Of a stretch of DNA of 28,280 bases, positions 1 to 10,032 are shown piece after piece. Below the pieces are notes generated by a model. The model saw only the letters and a program-made list of their open reading frames with translations. It was not told where the DNA came from and ran no database searches. The DNA is from Diplocarpon mali. Its lineage: Eukaryota; Ascomycota; Leotiomycetes; Helotiales; Drepanopezizaceae. Each line of letters opens with the position of its first letter. Position 1 is the first letter of the stretch. The stretch lies in assembly GCA_024741835.1 (NCBI GenBank), contig JAENRP010000458.1:1-28280 (forward strand), written 5' to 3'. Made by a program: the position numbers and the translations under genes.

Positions 1-56
1 AGAGGGAGAGGGAGAGGGAGAGGAAGAGGGAAGAGGGAAGAGGGAGAGAGAGAGAC
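1..56. repeat. Purine-rich GGGAGA/GA microsatellite at left edge
   Basis: The first 56 bases are almost entirely G and A, in imperfect GGGAGA, GGGAAGA and GA units. This is simple-sequence DNA cut by the window edge, so its full length is unknown. Confidence 0.9.
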
Positions 57-2014
57 AAAGGGAGTGATTACTTGGAGTTGGCCATCTTCGAGCCGTGGAT
101 GTGGAGTAGAGTGTCGTACTGTAGGAACGTCGTTGGGGCTGGATACCTCCCTACCTACGGACGCGTGACTCTCGAAGCGAGCATCGATTGAGGGGGGGTT
201 TGACCGGGGTGTTGTGTACCAGGAGGAGTTCACTCTGCTCGGAGGCCAAGAGTCGCCGTGAACTCTTCGGCCTCGCTGTCACATCTACCGCAATCGCGTG
301 CTCTGTAGATACTTTGGAAAACCGTCAACCATTCGGCGTTGTTGTCTTTCGCTCTCGCACGTGACTATAAAATTAGTGGACCTTGCTGGGTTGCTACAAG
401 CGACATTCCCGTGACTTCCGAGAGTCAGGATCTCCGCGCCAGCTGGTTTGTTGGGCATGTGGCCGTGATAGCAAGCTAAATATTAAGATAGATAGTTAGA
501 GAGACCTGAAAGCTGGAGTTGTTTTATTAATGTACATCCACGCTAAAGCAATCCCTACCCCGTGAGACCGATCCAGAATTCCCTCTTACAATAACCCGCA
601 TCTTGTTGGTATAAATAACTTTCTCGCTAGAGGTATTTGCCCCGTGGTAGACGAGGAACCTCCTGTCGCTTTGTTCAAGGCGCCCAGAACTCCTTACCCC
701 ATATCTATTTATCCTATGCTGAGCGGCCCGGGTCGAGGTTCTCGTTCTCATGGAAGCTGAATTTGAAGGCTGCACATCGCCTAATCCTAATTTTGAATAC
801 CTAAAATCCCCATGAGCCACAAGCCTTCCAGCTACTCCCGCGCTTCTCATCACCACATTACTTCCCACCACGCAGCGAATCCAAGGCGGCAACTCCGCAA
901 ACTGCACCTGCGTGTGCGTCTGTCCGCCCATTTCAACGGGACCTCGCATCCCCAGCCAGCTCTCCCGCACATGTTCATCATGCAACTCTTTCGCTTCCAT
1001 CGCCTGCTGGCCCTACGCAACCTGGCTCATACGACGGCGTAGCTTCTCCCAGCTTCTCAGCAGAACAAGATCTGGTTTCCTGTCCCCGAGAGAATCAAAA
1101 GGCCAAAAAGCAAGCGGCGCAGTGGTCTCGTGCAGGGCTGAAGGGACAATTTGGCAGAGCAATTGCAACCAGTGTACCGCCTCAGTAATATACTAATGCC
1201 ACTGACAGGAAGCAGCCTGAACAACTGTGGGAGCTCTATCTCATGATGATGCAGGAGGAAAGATGTGCCACAATCGAGAGAAGCGAGGGACAGAGCTAGA
1301 AATCAGATGATGAAATGAGAGCAGAGAAGTGAACTGATGACCTCGCATGCGTCCAAGTCTAGATAGAGACGTCACACGATATACGTGACATCAATGATAC
1401 TCTAGCTCTTACATCGATTTCGGTCCTCGATATTAGCGCTGTAGGCGTGGCTCACGTCGCAGTTAGCCTCATGCGAAATATACTAGCCGCTCAGTAAATA
1501 GCCTCCAGGCGGATGCTTGTTCTATGTGACAAGTTTGCAGGGATGAAGTGAAGCTCAGTGTTTTTGAAGACAGGAATAAGAAAGCCAAATGAAGATAGGA
1601 GTCTGAGGAGACGGGTAAAGGCACGTCTAGTTACTTTCTTCAGGATTTTCGCTTAACGGCATTGAGCTTCTCAGAAGCTCTTAGTGGGTGCCGAAATGCC
1701 AAACCTAACTTGGTTGAAAAAAAAAAAACCGTGCAGGACTGCTTCTTTTAAAAATTAGTACCAAGACGCTGATTCCCGAAGGATGTGGCCAGCATGCACT
1801 TGGTATTGAGGAGAGACGCCAACTTACCTGAACGAAAGCCTGGCAGTCCACTTTACTATCCAGTAATCTATCTCCGACTAGAGACTTGTCAAGCTCCTAA
1901 AGAACAACTGCAGCAAAAACTAAACTTTCGAAACGTCCTACTAACTTTATCTATGAGAAAGGTTCGGAGCAAAATGAACTGAGATGTCGCGGCAAATGGT
2001 GGTATCAATGTTTC
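57..2014. other. Gap with no supported gene
   Basis: No recognisable coding region was found on either strand. A CACGTGAC box followed directly by TATAAAA lies near 358-372 (+ strand), but no convincing ORF follows it. The longest open frame is a 157-codon minus-strand frame (527-1000) with coding-like codons in its first third but no recognised motif and no clear upstream exon. The part from about 1200 to 2000 has many stops in all frames and includes the 3' flank of the methyltransferase gene. Confidence 0.6.
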
Positions 2015-3634
2015 CTACACTGTTGTAAGAACACTAGCATTCTTGTACCATGTCAAAAGAGGATTCTCCCCATTCTTGGTCTCCGTCTCCTCAACGTACG
2101 CCCAGCGCTCCAGGAACTCCTCGTGCGAGTCGACGCGCGTGAGTTTGCCGGTGATGGCTCGGTACATGAGTTCCATGACGTTGAAGTCCGTGGGAAAGAG
2201 AATGTCGAAGTAGCCTTGGTGTACCTATGCAAACCATCAGTCTCATCTGCCCGCTTAATCTATCAGGCCATGCGAAGTAGAAGGGAGAGGGAGCACGTAC
2301 CAAAGGTGTCGACACTGGCACGGTCCTCCTCTTATACCGTGTCTGCACAACCGGCGCATTAATCCCCTTGATCGTATCCGGCAAATCATGGAAATCGCTC
2401 GTCACCAACCGATGACTAGGAAAATACGTCCCCAATGTATCGAAGAATTGCATCAGCCTCGTCGGTACGTATTCAGGGTCACTCAGATTCGGCGTAAAGG
2501 GCACCACGTTCCTCAATTTCCGCAAGATCTTGCTCCGATGCAGCGGTAGCGGGTAATCCCCCCCTGTAGCTGCATGGCGCACCCTCAAGAACCTTGATGC
2601 TACGGGATCGATGGTCGGCACGTAGAACTCGAAGAAATCGCCTTGGGCGTCTATTAGCACTGTGCCTTGCAAAGGCTCCTCTGTTGCAGGATCGTAGCGG
2701 ATAGAGTCGTGCGCGAAGTTGTCAAAAACTTCCATGGCTAGGAAGTAGCACGGCGACGGCACAACTTGATCCCATTCAAAAATGGACTTGTTAATGATCT
2801 CCACCTTACTCACATGGCCTCTTGAGTCCGCCGTCCGCAGCAGCTGGGCCTGCTGTAGCTTTGCGAGGTTGGTCGAGATCTCGATGATCTTGAATTTCGT
2901 GCGTTCGTATACCTGTGGCTCAACTTCGCGGATGTAATTCAAAATGTTGAGCATCAGAGTTCCGTTTCCGGCGCCCATCTCGTAGATGATCAGGTCGTGG
3001 TAGGGGTATTGCGAGAGCTTGTAGTTGGCGACCAGATAACGGGCTATTGCTTCTCCGTAGTAGGGACGAAACAGCTCGGTGGGTGTATGCCACAGCTGTC
3101 TCGTCTCGTTGGGCTCTTTTAGGTCCAGCTTGTCTTCAAATTCGGTGTACCGCTGTCCCAGCAGTCTGTGGAAGTCGGGCTCGTCTTGTATCTGACTGAA
3201 ATTGAACGGCTCGCCGGGGGTGAAAATAACGACTTGATTCGAGAAATACCCATACGAGGGGTTATATAAAGAATCTGCAAAGGCCGTGAGTCCTGGTCTG
3301 GAGGTTGCAAGCTGGACAGACCTTCAATGAAGTCTCTCATGAGCATCTTCACTCTCCTCGGCCTCTCCTTCCGGCCCCTCAACTGGTCCGCGGTGACCAT
3401 TGGGTACTTCTGGTATTCCCCTGACATATCAGAAGGGAAAAGATCCGTCCTCTGTTGCCAATGGTCATCATCGCGCCTGAGCTTCTCCCCTCCCTCTCCC
3501 CTCCCAGACGCATGTCGCCGCAGCTGTTTTCCACCCTGAATTCGTGAGGGGACCGACGAATGTGCAAGTAGAGCTTGACAAGGGCGATGCGTAAATAGCT
3601 GTCTAAACAACTGCGAGACGATTGGGGAGTCCAT
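2015..3634 (-). CDS. NDUFAF7: MidA/NDUFAF7-family SAM-dependent methyltransferase (mitochondrial complex I assembly type)
   Basis: Three exons (3634-3322, 3274-2301, 2224-2015) join in frame to 498 codons plus stop. Introns are 47 nt (donor GTCTGT, acceptor GCAG) and 76 nt (GTACGT...ATAG). The first ~60 residues are Arg/Ser-rich with few acids, as in a mitochondrial presequence. The family block MRDFIE...NPSYGYFS crosses intron 1. The SAM-binding loop YEMGAGNGTLMLNIL is near residue 203, followed by KIIEIS and the AMEVFDN motif. Known for the family (PF02636): the human member symmetrically dimethylates an arginine of the complex I subunit NDUFS2, so the product is probably a matrix enzyme. 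Fungal versions carry a longer C-terminal half, as here. It is divergent from the cysteine-synthase-like gene, with 167 bp between start codons. The family call is firm; substrate and location are inferred. Confidence 0.9.
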
Positions 3635-3801
3635 AAATGATCACTTTGTATCTTGTGGTGAGGTTGAAGCTCTAAGCTTAAGCCTATCGCGAAACGTCCA
3701 AGCTCCCAATCCCTGTCTCAATCTGAACTCCTCGACATCCTGCCTCCACCAAGAGAAGAACTTGCGACAATGTATATCACGGCTCGAAAACGAGGGCGAC
3801 A
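3635..3801. promoter_or_regulatory. 167-bp divergent intergenic region (methyltransferase / cysteine-synthase-like)
   Basis: The start codons of two genes with likely mitochondrial products face away from each other across only 167 bp, so promoters and leaders must overlap. The right half is C/T-rich on the plus strand, as is common upstream of fungal genes. No clear TATA box was seen. Confidence 0.5.
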
Positions 3802-5130
3802 ATGTCTATGAGCAGTCAGCCAAAATCATATGGCATCGCCGCTGTAGCCCTCGCCTTTGCAGCCGGCATCCTGCTCACGCTGGGCTTGAAAGACTTGTAC
3901 CCCGACTTCGAACGACGATACCAGCGCCGCGGCGGCCAGAAAACCTCTTCCTCTTCCTCCAGACCGACGAGCACCTATCTCCCGCCCGTCAAGCTCGAGA
4001 ATCGCACGCGGAGCTCGCAACCCTCTGCCCGGAGCCTGCCAGTCCCCGAAGGCATCGAGGGCTGCATAGGTAACACGCCGCTGTTCAAGATCAGGAGTTT
4101 GTCCGAAGCTACGGGCTGCACCATTCTGGCCAAGGCGGAGTTTCTCAACGGCGCAGGAGGGAGTCCCAAAGACAGGGTGGCGCTCAACATGATCCGCATG
4201 GCAGAAGAAGAGGGGCTCCTGGTGCCGGGACGCGGGGACACGATCTACGAAGGCACGGTGGGCTCAACGGGTATTTCGCTCGCGACGCTCGCCAGGGCTC
4301 TGGGGTATAAAGCGCATATATGTATGCCGAACGATCAGAGCAAGGAGAAATCCGATCTTCTGCATCATCTGGGCGCTGAGGTCGAGAGGGTCACGCCCGC
4401 GCCCATCACGTCCACAGATCATTTCGTGAACCTGGCTCGAAGGAGAGCAGCGGAACACACCGCTTCCAGAGAGGGTGACAGCAGGGGCTTCTTTGCAGAC
4501 CAGTTCGATTCCCTGGCGAACTACCGGGCGCATTGGAAGAGTACGGGCCCGGAGATATGGCAGCAGACGGGCGGGCAGATTGACGCTTTCGTTGCCGGGG
4601 CGGGCACGGGCGGCACCGTGTCGGGTATCTCCAAGTACCTGAAAGAGGATATGGGGATGGGGAGGACTCTCCAGGTCGTCCTGGCGGATCCCGAGGGCAG
4701 TGGACTCTACAACAAAGTGAAGCATGGAGTCATGTTCTCGCCTACCGAGAAAGAGGGAACGAGGAGAAGACAGCAGGTCGACACCATCGTCGAAGGAATT
4801 GGCATCAATCGCCTGACGGAGAATTTCGAAGCTGGGAGAGAGCTGATCGACGATGCGGTCCAGGTCACGGATCGGCAAGCCCTCACGATGGCGAGGTGGC
4901 TGGTCGAGAAAGACGGCATCTTTGTCGGGAGCAGCAGTGCTGTCAACTGCGTGGCGGCTGTTGTCACTGCTCTTCGCATGCCGGCGGAGAGCAGGGTGGT
5001 CACTATTCTCTGCGATGGCGGGACGAGGCACCTGAGTAAGTTCTGGAAGCAGGTCGGGGAGCTGGGGAAGGAGGAGGGGCATGGGGAGGCTGGGTTGTTG
5101 CAATTGCTCAACATTGAAACTGAGAGGTGA
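3802..5130 (+). CDS. Membrane-anchored cysteine-synthase-like PLP enzyme (fungal cysteine synthase 2 / YGR012W type)
   Basis: A single exon of 442 codons, a fold-type II PLP enzyme of the cysteine synthase/CBS family. Residues 10-30 form one hydrophobic segment (YGIAAVALAFAAGILLTLGL) followed by basic residues and a Ser-rich linker, as expected for an N-terminal membrane anchor. The catalytic core starts near residue 82 (EGIEGCIGNTPL). The PLP lysine should be K123 in GGSPKDRVALN. The substrate loop reads EGTVGSTGISLA (150-161), and the glycine-rich phosphate-binding loop is GAGTGGTVSG (266-275). A GSSSAVN motif near 394 matches the C-terminal cofactor site. Known: the yeast relative YGR012W is a mitochondrial outer-membrane protein annotated as a putative cysteine synthase. 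The loop differs from the EPTSGNTG of classical O-acetylserine enzymes, so the physiological reaction is uncertain. Confidence 0.9.
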   Translation: MSMSSQPKSYGIAAVALAFAAGILLTLGLKDLYPDFERRYQRRGGQKTSSSSSRPTSTYLPPVKLENRTRSSQPSARSLPVPEGIEGCIGNTPLFKIRSLSEATGCTILAKAEFLNGAGGSPKDRVALNMIRMAEEEGLLVPGRGDTIYEGTVGSTGISLATLARALGYKAHICMPNDQSKEKSDLLHHLGAEVERVTPAPITSTDHFVNLARRRAAEHTASREGDSRGFFADQFDSLANYRAHWKSTGPEIWQQTGGQIDAFVAGAGTGGTVSGISKYLKEDMGMGRTLQVVLADPEGSGLYNKVKHGVMFSPTEKEGTRRRQQVDTIVEGIGINRLTENFEAGRELIDDAVQVTDRQALTMARWLVEKDGIFVGSSSAVNCVAAVVTALRMPAESRVVTILCDGGTRHLSKFWKQVGELGKEEGHGEAGLLQLLNIETER

Positions 5131-5630
5131 ATCTCGCCTATCGGCGAAGTCAACAAGAGATACCCAAGCAGAAGCGGCACGGTGGCAAGGCAGGGTAGAG
5201 GCGTCTTACTATGCTCCTTGACCCGAGCAACATTCCTGGTCACTAGACACTTGCTGCATAGACAGTCTCTCGCGCGGGGGCCGCCCAGTAGCGGATTGCA
5301 GGTCAGGTCTATTCTCTTCTAACCATGCGCACCAGACGACCCCCATGCTCATGCCAAGCACCAGCTTCATGGTTATAGCAAAAACCCCGAGGACCAGGGT
5401 CAAAAATGAATGTTCGCCAGTACTCTTGAGTATTTGCCGCTGCTCGTCCTTCGATCTTTCGCTCCCACCAACGTGAGAAGACTAAATGTCGTAAAAACAC
5501 CCCCAACCCCAACCCCAACCCATCCGTAAAAGCACATGAAGAAGCGAAAATATCTCGTGCGCCTGCCGGCATCCGGGCCTCGCTCAAGAGAACTATCCTG
5601 GTCAGCATCATCCACACGGACTGAGCAGTG
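5131..5630. other. Convergent 3' intergenic region
   Basis: This 500-bp stretch separates the 3' ends of the cysteine-synthase-like gene (+) and TFIIS (-). It holds both 3' UTRs and a C-tract repeat described separately. ORFs crossing it have no recognisable content. Confidence 0.6.
5500..5521 (-). repeat. Four-tract G-quadruplex motif (TTGGGG-type repeat) downstream of TFIIS
   Basis: The plus strand reads C5-AA-C4-AA-C4-AA-C3. The minus strand, which is the sense strand of TFIIS, therefore carries four G-runs of 3-5 separated by TT, satisfying the G3+N1-7 quadruplex rule. It begins about 110 nt after the TFIIS stop, probably within its 3' UTR or terminator. Confidence 0.8.
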
Positions 5631-6659
5631 TCATGGAGGAAAACACACCTTCCAGCGATTGCCACACACCGTACACTCGCAGAACGTCGTCATCGGCTCA
5701 TCCGCACTGCGCGTCTGCGCCTGGCTGTAGCTAACCTTCTTCTGGCCACACTTCCCACACTTCAGCGCGTCACTGATGCTCTTCTCTGCCATCGGCACCT
5801 GGGCCTTCTTCATGTTGTCCTTGGCCAGCTTCTCGTCCTCCTTGCGCCGCTCACTGCTCTTCAGCTCCTCATGGCTCATGAGCACAAACTTATGCGCGGG
5901 GATCTCGCCAGACATCACCGCAGGCGCGAGTTCGCGGTTGGAAATGGCCTTGAGGTTCTGGAACAGCGAGCGGAGTTTGGATCGGTACTCGGGCGTGTCG
6001 CCTTTGAAGACCGCAAACGCCGCTTCCTCGACCTCCATCGCGCGGACGATGATCGCCGTGCTGCTCTCCTCGGACATGAACGCCAACCCGTTGTACAGCA
6101 GTCCGATGCAGGCGTCGCGCGAGGGCAGACCGGTTCGCTTAACATCCACTTTCTCCGCTTCCCAGCGCCGCTTTGTGATGTCGCCTTTGAAGCTCCTGGT
6201 CGCGGATGGGTCGGGGGCGGGAGGGGACGTAATGCTTGTTTTCGGAGGCGAGGAGGCGTTACTCGCAGCCATTCTCTTCTTTTGCTGGGAGCTTTGCACG
6301 ATCTGCTTCCACTTGGAGACAATTTCAGAGGCAAGCTTCGCGATCTCTTTATTGGGATTTGTTTTTTGCTTCGAGACGACAATGCCAGCTTTGGTATTCT
6401 AGAGGCCAGCGGATATCAGCATTTCGAAGCTGTCCTGGGTTGGCTTGGAAGCACGAGGATGCGATAGACACAAGATGCTTCAGATGCGCTCGAGGAATGC
6501 GCAGAGGAGATGGAACCCACGTACTCGTAGCAACTCCTCCGTAGGCACGACATCTTTCTTCAGCGCCTCGAGCATCGTGATAACCACAGACGCAGGCTGC
6601 TTCTCTGCTACGGCCTTCTGCAGCGCATGCACGCGGGTACTGACTTCTTTGGCGTCCAT
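5631..6659 (-). CDS. DST1: Transcription elongation factor TFIIS
   Basis: Two exons (6659-6525 and 6398-5631) encode 300 residues, the usual TFIIS length. The 126-nt intron (GTACGT...CTAG) lies between the LLR and NTKAG codons. The N-terminal LW/TFIIS-N domain spans roughly 1-75 (VVPTEELLR, then TKAGIVVSKQK and IAKLASEIVSKWK). A Ser/Pro-rich linker follows, then the central Pol II-binding domain with RSKLRSLFQNLK and the downstream LMSHEELKS. The C-terminal zinc ribbon has CGKCG, the acidic hairpin RSADEPMTTF and CTVCGNRWKVC. The D-E pair in that hairpin is the family's catalytic dipeptide, which stimulates RNA cleavage by backtracked Pol II. The frame stays open upstream of 6659, but the preferred start is the ATG that places MDAKEV at the family's usual N-terminus. 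Confidence 0.95.
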
Positions 6660-7574
6660 TTTTATCGGTGCAGGAATTGTCGGAGAAGATATCTGGTTCA
6701 GGGGGTTTTGCGACGTGATGCGCTGACGATGGATAGGTTGGAAAGTCGAGATCGGCAGATGTTTGAGAGTTGCAGGGGACGACGATCTTGGAGGGGGAGG
6801 TGAAGCAGTTGGTGGATGGGCAGTTGGTGGTAGGGGATAGAGGTGAGCCGGTCGCCGGCGGACTGAAGATTTGGAGTACAGCCTCGTCGCTTGCCGGCAT
6901 TCGTGGTTTAGCGCCATGGTGAGAGCCGTGAGCTTCCCTAGGAAACAAAACAAACATGACCGAAGACTAAACATGACATACCACCGATCTGTCAGCAACA
7001 TATATATATATGCCTGTATGCAAACTCTAGCAGTTAACCCTTCCGACTATACATTATCTGCAGCCATGTTTTCCTCTCATAAACCAGCTACTATTGCATG
7101 GTGTCGTCCAGATCAAGTTCTATGCTACACCACAGGACTGGAGATTCCTTATCTGTACAAAGCATATCCGTCCTGCCAATGCTTTATGGCCCAACCAATC
7201 TGTCTGCCGTTGAGACGCAAGCTACTACAATGGTTATTGACCGTCTATGTTTAAATCATCTCTATTTCAGCATTCTGATTGCTCTTAGCCTCCTCATACT
7301 CGCTACACCTTTTCGTCACAGCTCCCAGCCACACTCAACCGCCTATGATCCACAATACTATGGTTTTTAATTCTAGCACCCGCAGCTTATATGGCGACTT
7401 GAACCGAATCCCATGCTATTCCAAAGCCCCACAGAACAAGCTCCTCCTCGTACTTATTCTGTGGATCATGTCCCAGTAGGCTTGAGCCAATGAAATCACG
7501 TACGCAGTCGTGCATATGGCACATAGATACCATGCATTACACATTACATCTTCGATTCTCCTCCTTCTAACCAT
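6660..7574. other. Gap: TFIIS upstream region and 3' flank of DUF1295 gene
   Basis: Both flanking genes run on the minus strand, so this stretch holds the TFIIS promoter and leader on the left and the DUF1295 3' UTR on the right. A short TA repeat lies near 6999-7012. ORFs here (for example 6871-7254 and 7098-7370, plus strand) have no recognisable motif and are probably chance. Confidence 0.5.
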
Positions 7575-8816
7575 TTATTTATTCCCACTGTTCGGAGTCC
7601 TCTCATTAGATCCTTCACCCACGAGCCCCTCTTCTCCACTCCCTCTCCCTCTCCCCCTTTCCCCAGCCCCATCCTTCCTTTTCGGCCTGCCCTCTTCAGC
7701 ATTAGCCTGCCCCCTCCCCACATCTGCATGCTTCGCAGGATCAAAGACATAAATCGGCCACTCGCACAGGACAGTTCTCTTGATCACCACCGGTAGCTTC
7801 TCGTAGACCTGTGGCGGAAATGGAATCAAGATACTGGTTCTGTTCAGATAACGGGAGTATTCGTCCCAGTGGTTGCCTCTCTCGTAGCGCTTCTTGGCGC
7901 CGGGTCGTTCTTGCAGAGTCAGGCCCGAGACAAAGAGCAGGAGGATGGTGAGAAATATGGGCCCGAGGATCGAGGCGTAGAGTGCTTCTGTGGGCGTGTA
8001 AGTAGGGTTTTCTGGTGGATATCAGGGACAACGTACTATAGGCGCCGCCGTGGACGAATCCATTTGCTGCTGGAGAGACTGCGATCATGAAGATACCTGT
8101 TCATATTGTCAGGATGGTACGTATTGGAGAGGAGTAAGATGACCGACTGAATTGTATGATAATCTCTCCAAAGTAATTCGGATGCCTGGTCCACGCGAAA
8201 AGCCCCTTGTCACAAATGGCACCCTTGTCGCTTTGCCTACTCCTGAACTGGTATTTCTGCACATCACTCACACTCTCCATCAGGAAGCCCAGCGCAAAAA
8301 GAACCACGCCCGCAATATCCCGGCCGCTGCCAAAACTAGGCTGCGGATAAGCCTTTACGGCGGGCGAGTTCAGGATGGTAACGGGCAAGGAGACGGTCCA
8401 TACCCACAGCATCTGGAAGACCCAGAAACCGAGGAAGGGGAAGAATTTGTCGCGCTTATCATCGAAACGACTGTCACTCCCGGTCTTGAGAATGCGGAAG
8501 AGCAGGAAGCCGGAGAGACGGAGGCCCCACACAAGGATGAAGATACTGCTTACAATCTGGCGGGCATTCAGGTGGTCGTGGTGCGCGGAGAAGACGAGGG
8601 TTATCATGGAGAGGACTACGAAGTTGGTGCCGCCCGCGAAATCTGTGCTTGTTAGATGCAGTCGATGCTTCGAGCAGGGGAAGGAAGCGGAGAGGCTATA
8701 CCGGTGAGCTTGTCGAACTTCAAGGAGAAGGCGATGGCAAAGAAGAAGAGCTGGTAGCCGATTGTGACGAGGAGCGTGATTGCCAGATAATAGTCATCCA
8801 AGACGTGGAGCGCCAT
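7575..8816 (-). CDS. DUF1295 / steroid 5-alpha-reductase C-terminal family membrane protein
   Basis: Four exons (8816-8702, 8642-8148, 8096-8037, 7987-7575) join to 360 residues. Introns are 59, 51 and 49 nt; the second has an unusual GTCGGT donor. Several hydrophobic helices are visible: YLAITLLVTIGYQLFFFAIAF near the start, IVSSIFILVWGLRLSGFLLF, FWVFQMLWVWTVSLPVTIL, DIAGVVLFALGFLME and ILGPIFLTILLLFVSGL. The family signature GLFAWTRHPNYFGEI is intact; in steroid reductases and sterol C14/C24 reductases the related block helps bind NADPH. The conserved end RTSILIPFPPQVYEKLP...RTVLCEWP is present. About 45 polar, Gly/Arg/Glu-rich residues follow it, an unusual tail. The product is probably an ER or other endomembrane oxidoreductase; its substrate cannot be told from sequence. 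Confidence 0.88.
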
Positions 8817-9726
8817 CTCGACATATATCTGTGGCTTGGGTGGTGAGGTTGTTGAAGTCCGAGGAGTTGAGGATTAAGAAGTACACATTTGACTCCGGCT
8901 TGCCAGGTGGGAGTGATTAGATGCCAGTCCAGCTGCTAACGCGTCGAATATCGAGTGGTGATCGGGCGAAGGGAGTGCGCCAGAGCCGCAGACGAGCGCG
9001 AGGTGTTGTTCTACGAAATTATGCTAGAGGTGCGGGATGAGAACACGTGAGATTGGGACTTCAGACTTACTGGCGTCATCGATTATCTAGCGGAGCAAGC
9101 GGCCGCGTGTAACGAATGCGAGCCGAAGCCATCTCGAGCCGCACGCTTGGCACTTGTTAAATCGATAGGGCGGGTCAGATTGGCCCGGCTTTATTTCAAC
9201 ATCGAGTCACAGGAAGGACGTGCGGCCGGAAGCGAATATCAGAGGAAAATGGCCCTACGCTGATTGATTTGCAAAAAATCGAAGATTCTCCGAAGAAAAG
9301 ATCGTGGGCTTGCTCCAAACCTACCATCCTGCCCCGGCAGTCAAATCTCAGTGAAGATGCAGGATAGACGAGGGAACATGGGGAACAAGAGCAAACTTGA
9401 GCTACTGGGGTAGACCGACACATGAGCGCATCTGGCCACTCGTGATTAAGCGCTTCATCAAACGCGAAGGCTGGCGCCCTCTGGCGGAGCGGGTGAAGTC
9501 CTGCTGGGGGAAAATATGGGCGACTAGCGTGGAACAGTCAGCAGATGCCTCAGGCACAGGCCACTACGTGTATCTATTCCTTTCCACTATTCTCGTCCCT
9601 CGACAGATATATGACCTGGCGGCAGACCACTAACCACCTCCCTGCTACCAACATTTTCTCTGGGGGTACCGTGGTCATACCGTGCCGATCTCTGGAATCT
9701 AGGCGCGCTGGTAAGCCCTTGCCGCC
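8817..9726. other. Gap: upstream region of DUF1295 gene
   Basis: This is the promoter side of the DUF1295 gene. No motif-bearing ORF was found. The frames at 9196-9423 (-) and 9397-9633 (+) overlap in opposite directions and neither resembles a known family. Confidence 0.5.
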
Positions 9727-10032
9727 ATGCATCCTAGTTTGGATGTAAATAACCGATGTGATGTGACCTTGCAGCTCTTGGAGCTTTTGGAAAACAACAA
9801 GCTCTTCACCCGCCTCGAGTTGGGCGGCGTGGACACGGCACGTGCACATGTCGCCAAGACGAGGGCCATGCCTGGGCCGCCGCCGCAGACCCGCCTCGAC
9901 CGCGAGAGACATGGACGCGCCATCCCGTGGGACCGGACCTTTCCCGGCCCGGACGGGACTTGGTGCTCGACCGCTCGCGAACACCACGGCGGGCCGTTCT
10001 TCGACTCACGAGACATGTTTGATGATTTTTGA
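9727..10032 (+). CDS. Possible small hypothetical protein (101 aa)
   Basis: The 101-codon ORF starts in a very good eukaryotic context (GCCGCC before the ATG). It has G or C at most third codon positions, unlike the flanking DNA. The N-terminal third could form a helix (LQLLELLENNKLFTRLEL); the rest is rich in Arg, Pro, Gly and His and ends DSRDMFDDF. No family is recognised. Long frames are also open on the opposite strand here, as expected in GC-rich sequence, so this could be chance or part of an untranslated transcript. Confidence 0.28.
   Translation: MHPSLDVNNRCDVTLQLLELLENNKLFTRLELGGVDTARAHVAKTRAMPGPPPQTRLDRERHGRAIPWDRTFPGPDGTWCSTAREHHGGPFFDSRDMFDDF

Noticed and set aside
72..85. Possible minus-strand first exon (MANSK-like start followed by GTAATC) running off the left edge
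   Set aside because: Only 14 coding bases with a poor donor and no visible second exon; far too little to call a gene.
527..1000. 157-codon minus-strand ORF with partly coding-like codons
   Set aside because: No motif, no recognisable upstream exon, and its second half crosses AT-rich sequence; kept only as a remark on the gap.
4264..5103. 279-codon minus-strand ORF
   Set aside because: It is antisense to the cysteine-synthase-like gene, whose frame has all family motifs; a GC-rich shadow.
5500..5521. Interstitial telomere reading of the CCCCAA repeat
   Set aside because: Filamentous fungi generally use TTAGGG; the tract is only 22 bases and lies between two housekeeping genes.
5628..6467. 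279-codon plus-strand ORF
   Set aside because: It is antisense to TFIIS and crosses that gene's intron boundary; no own motif.
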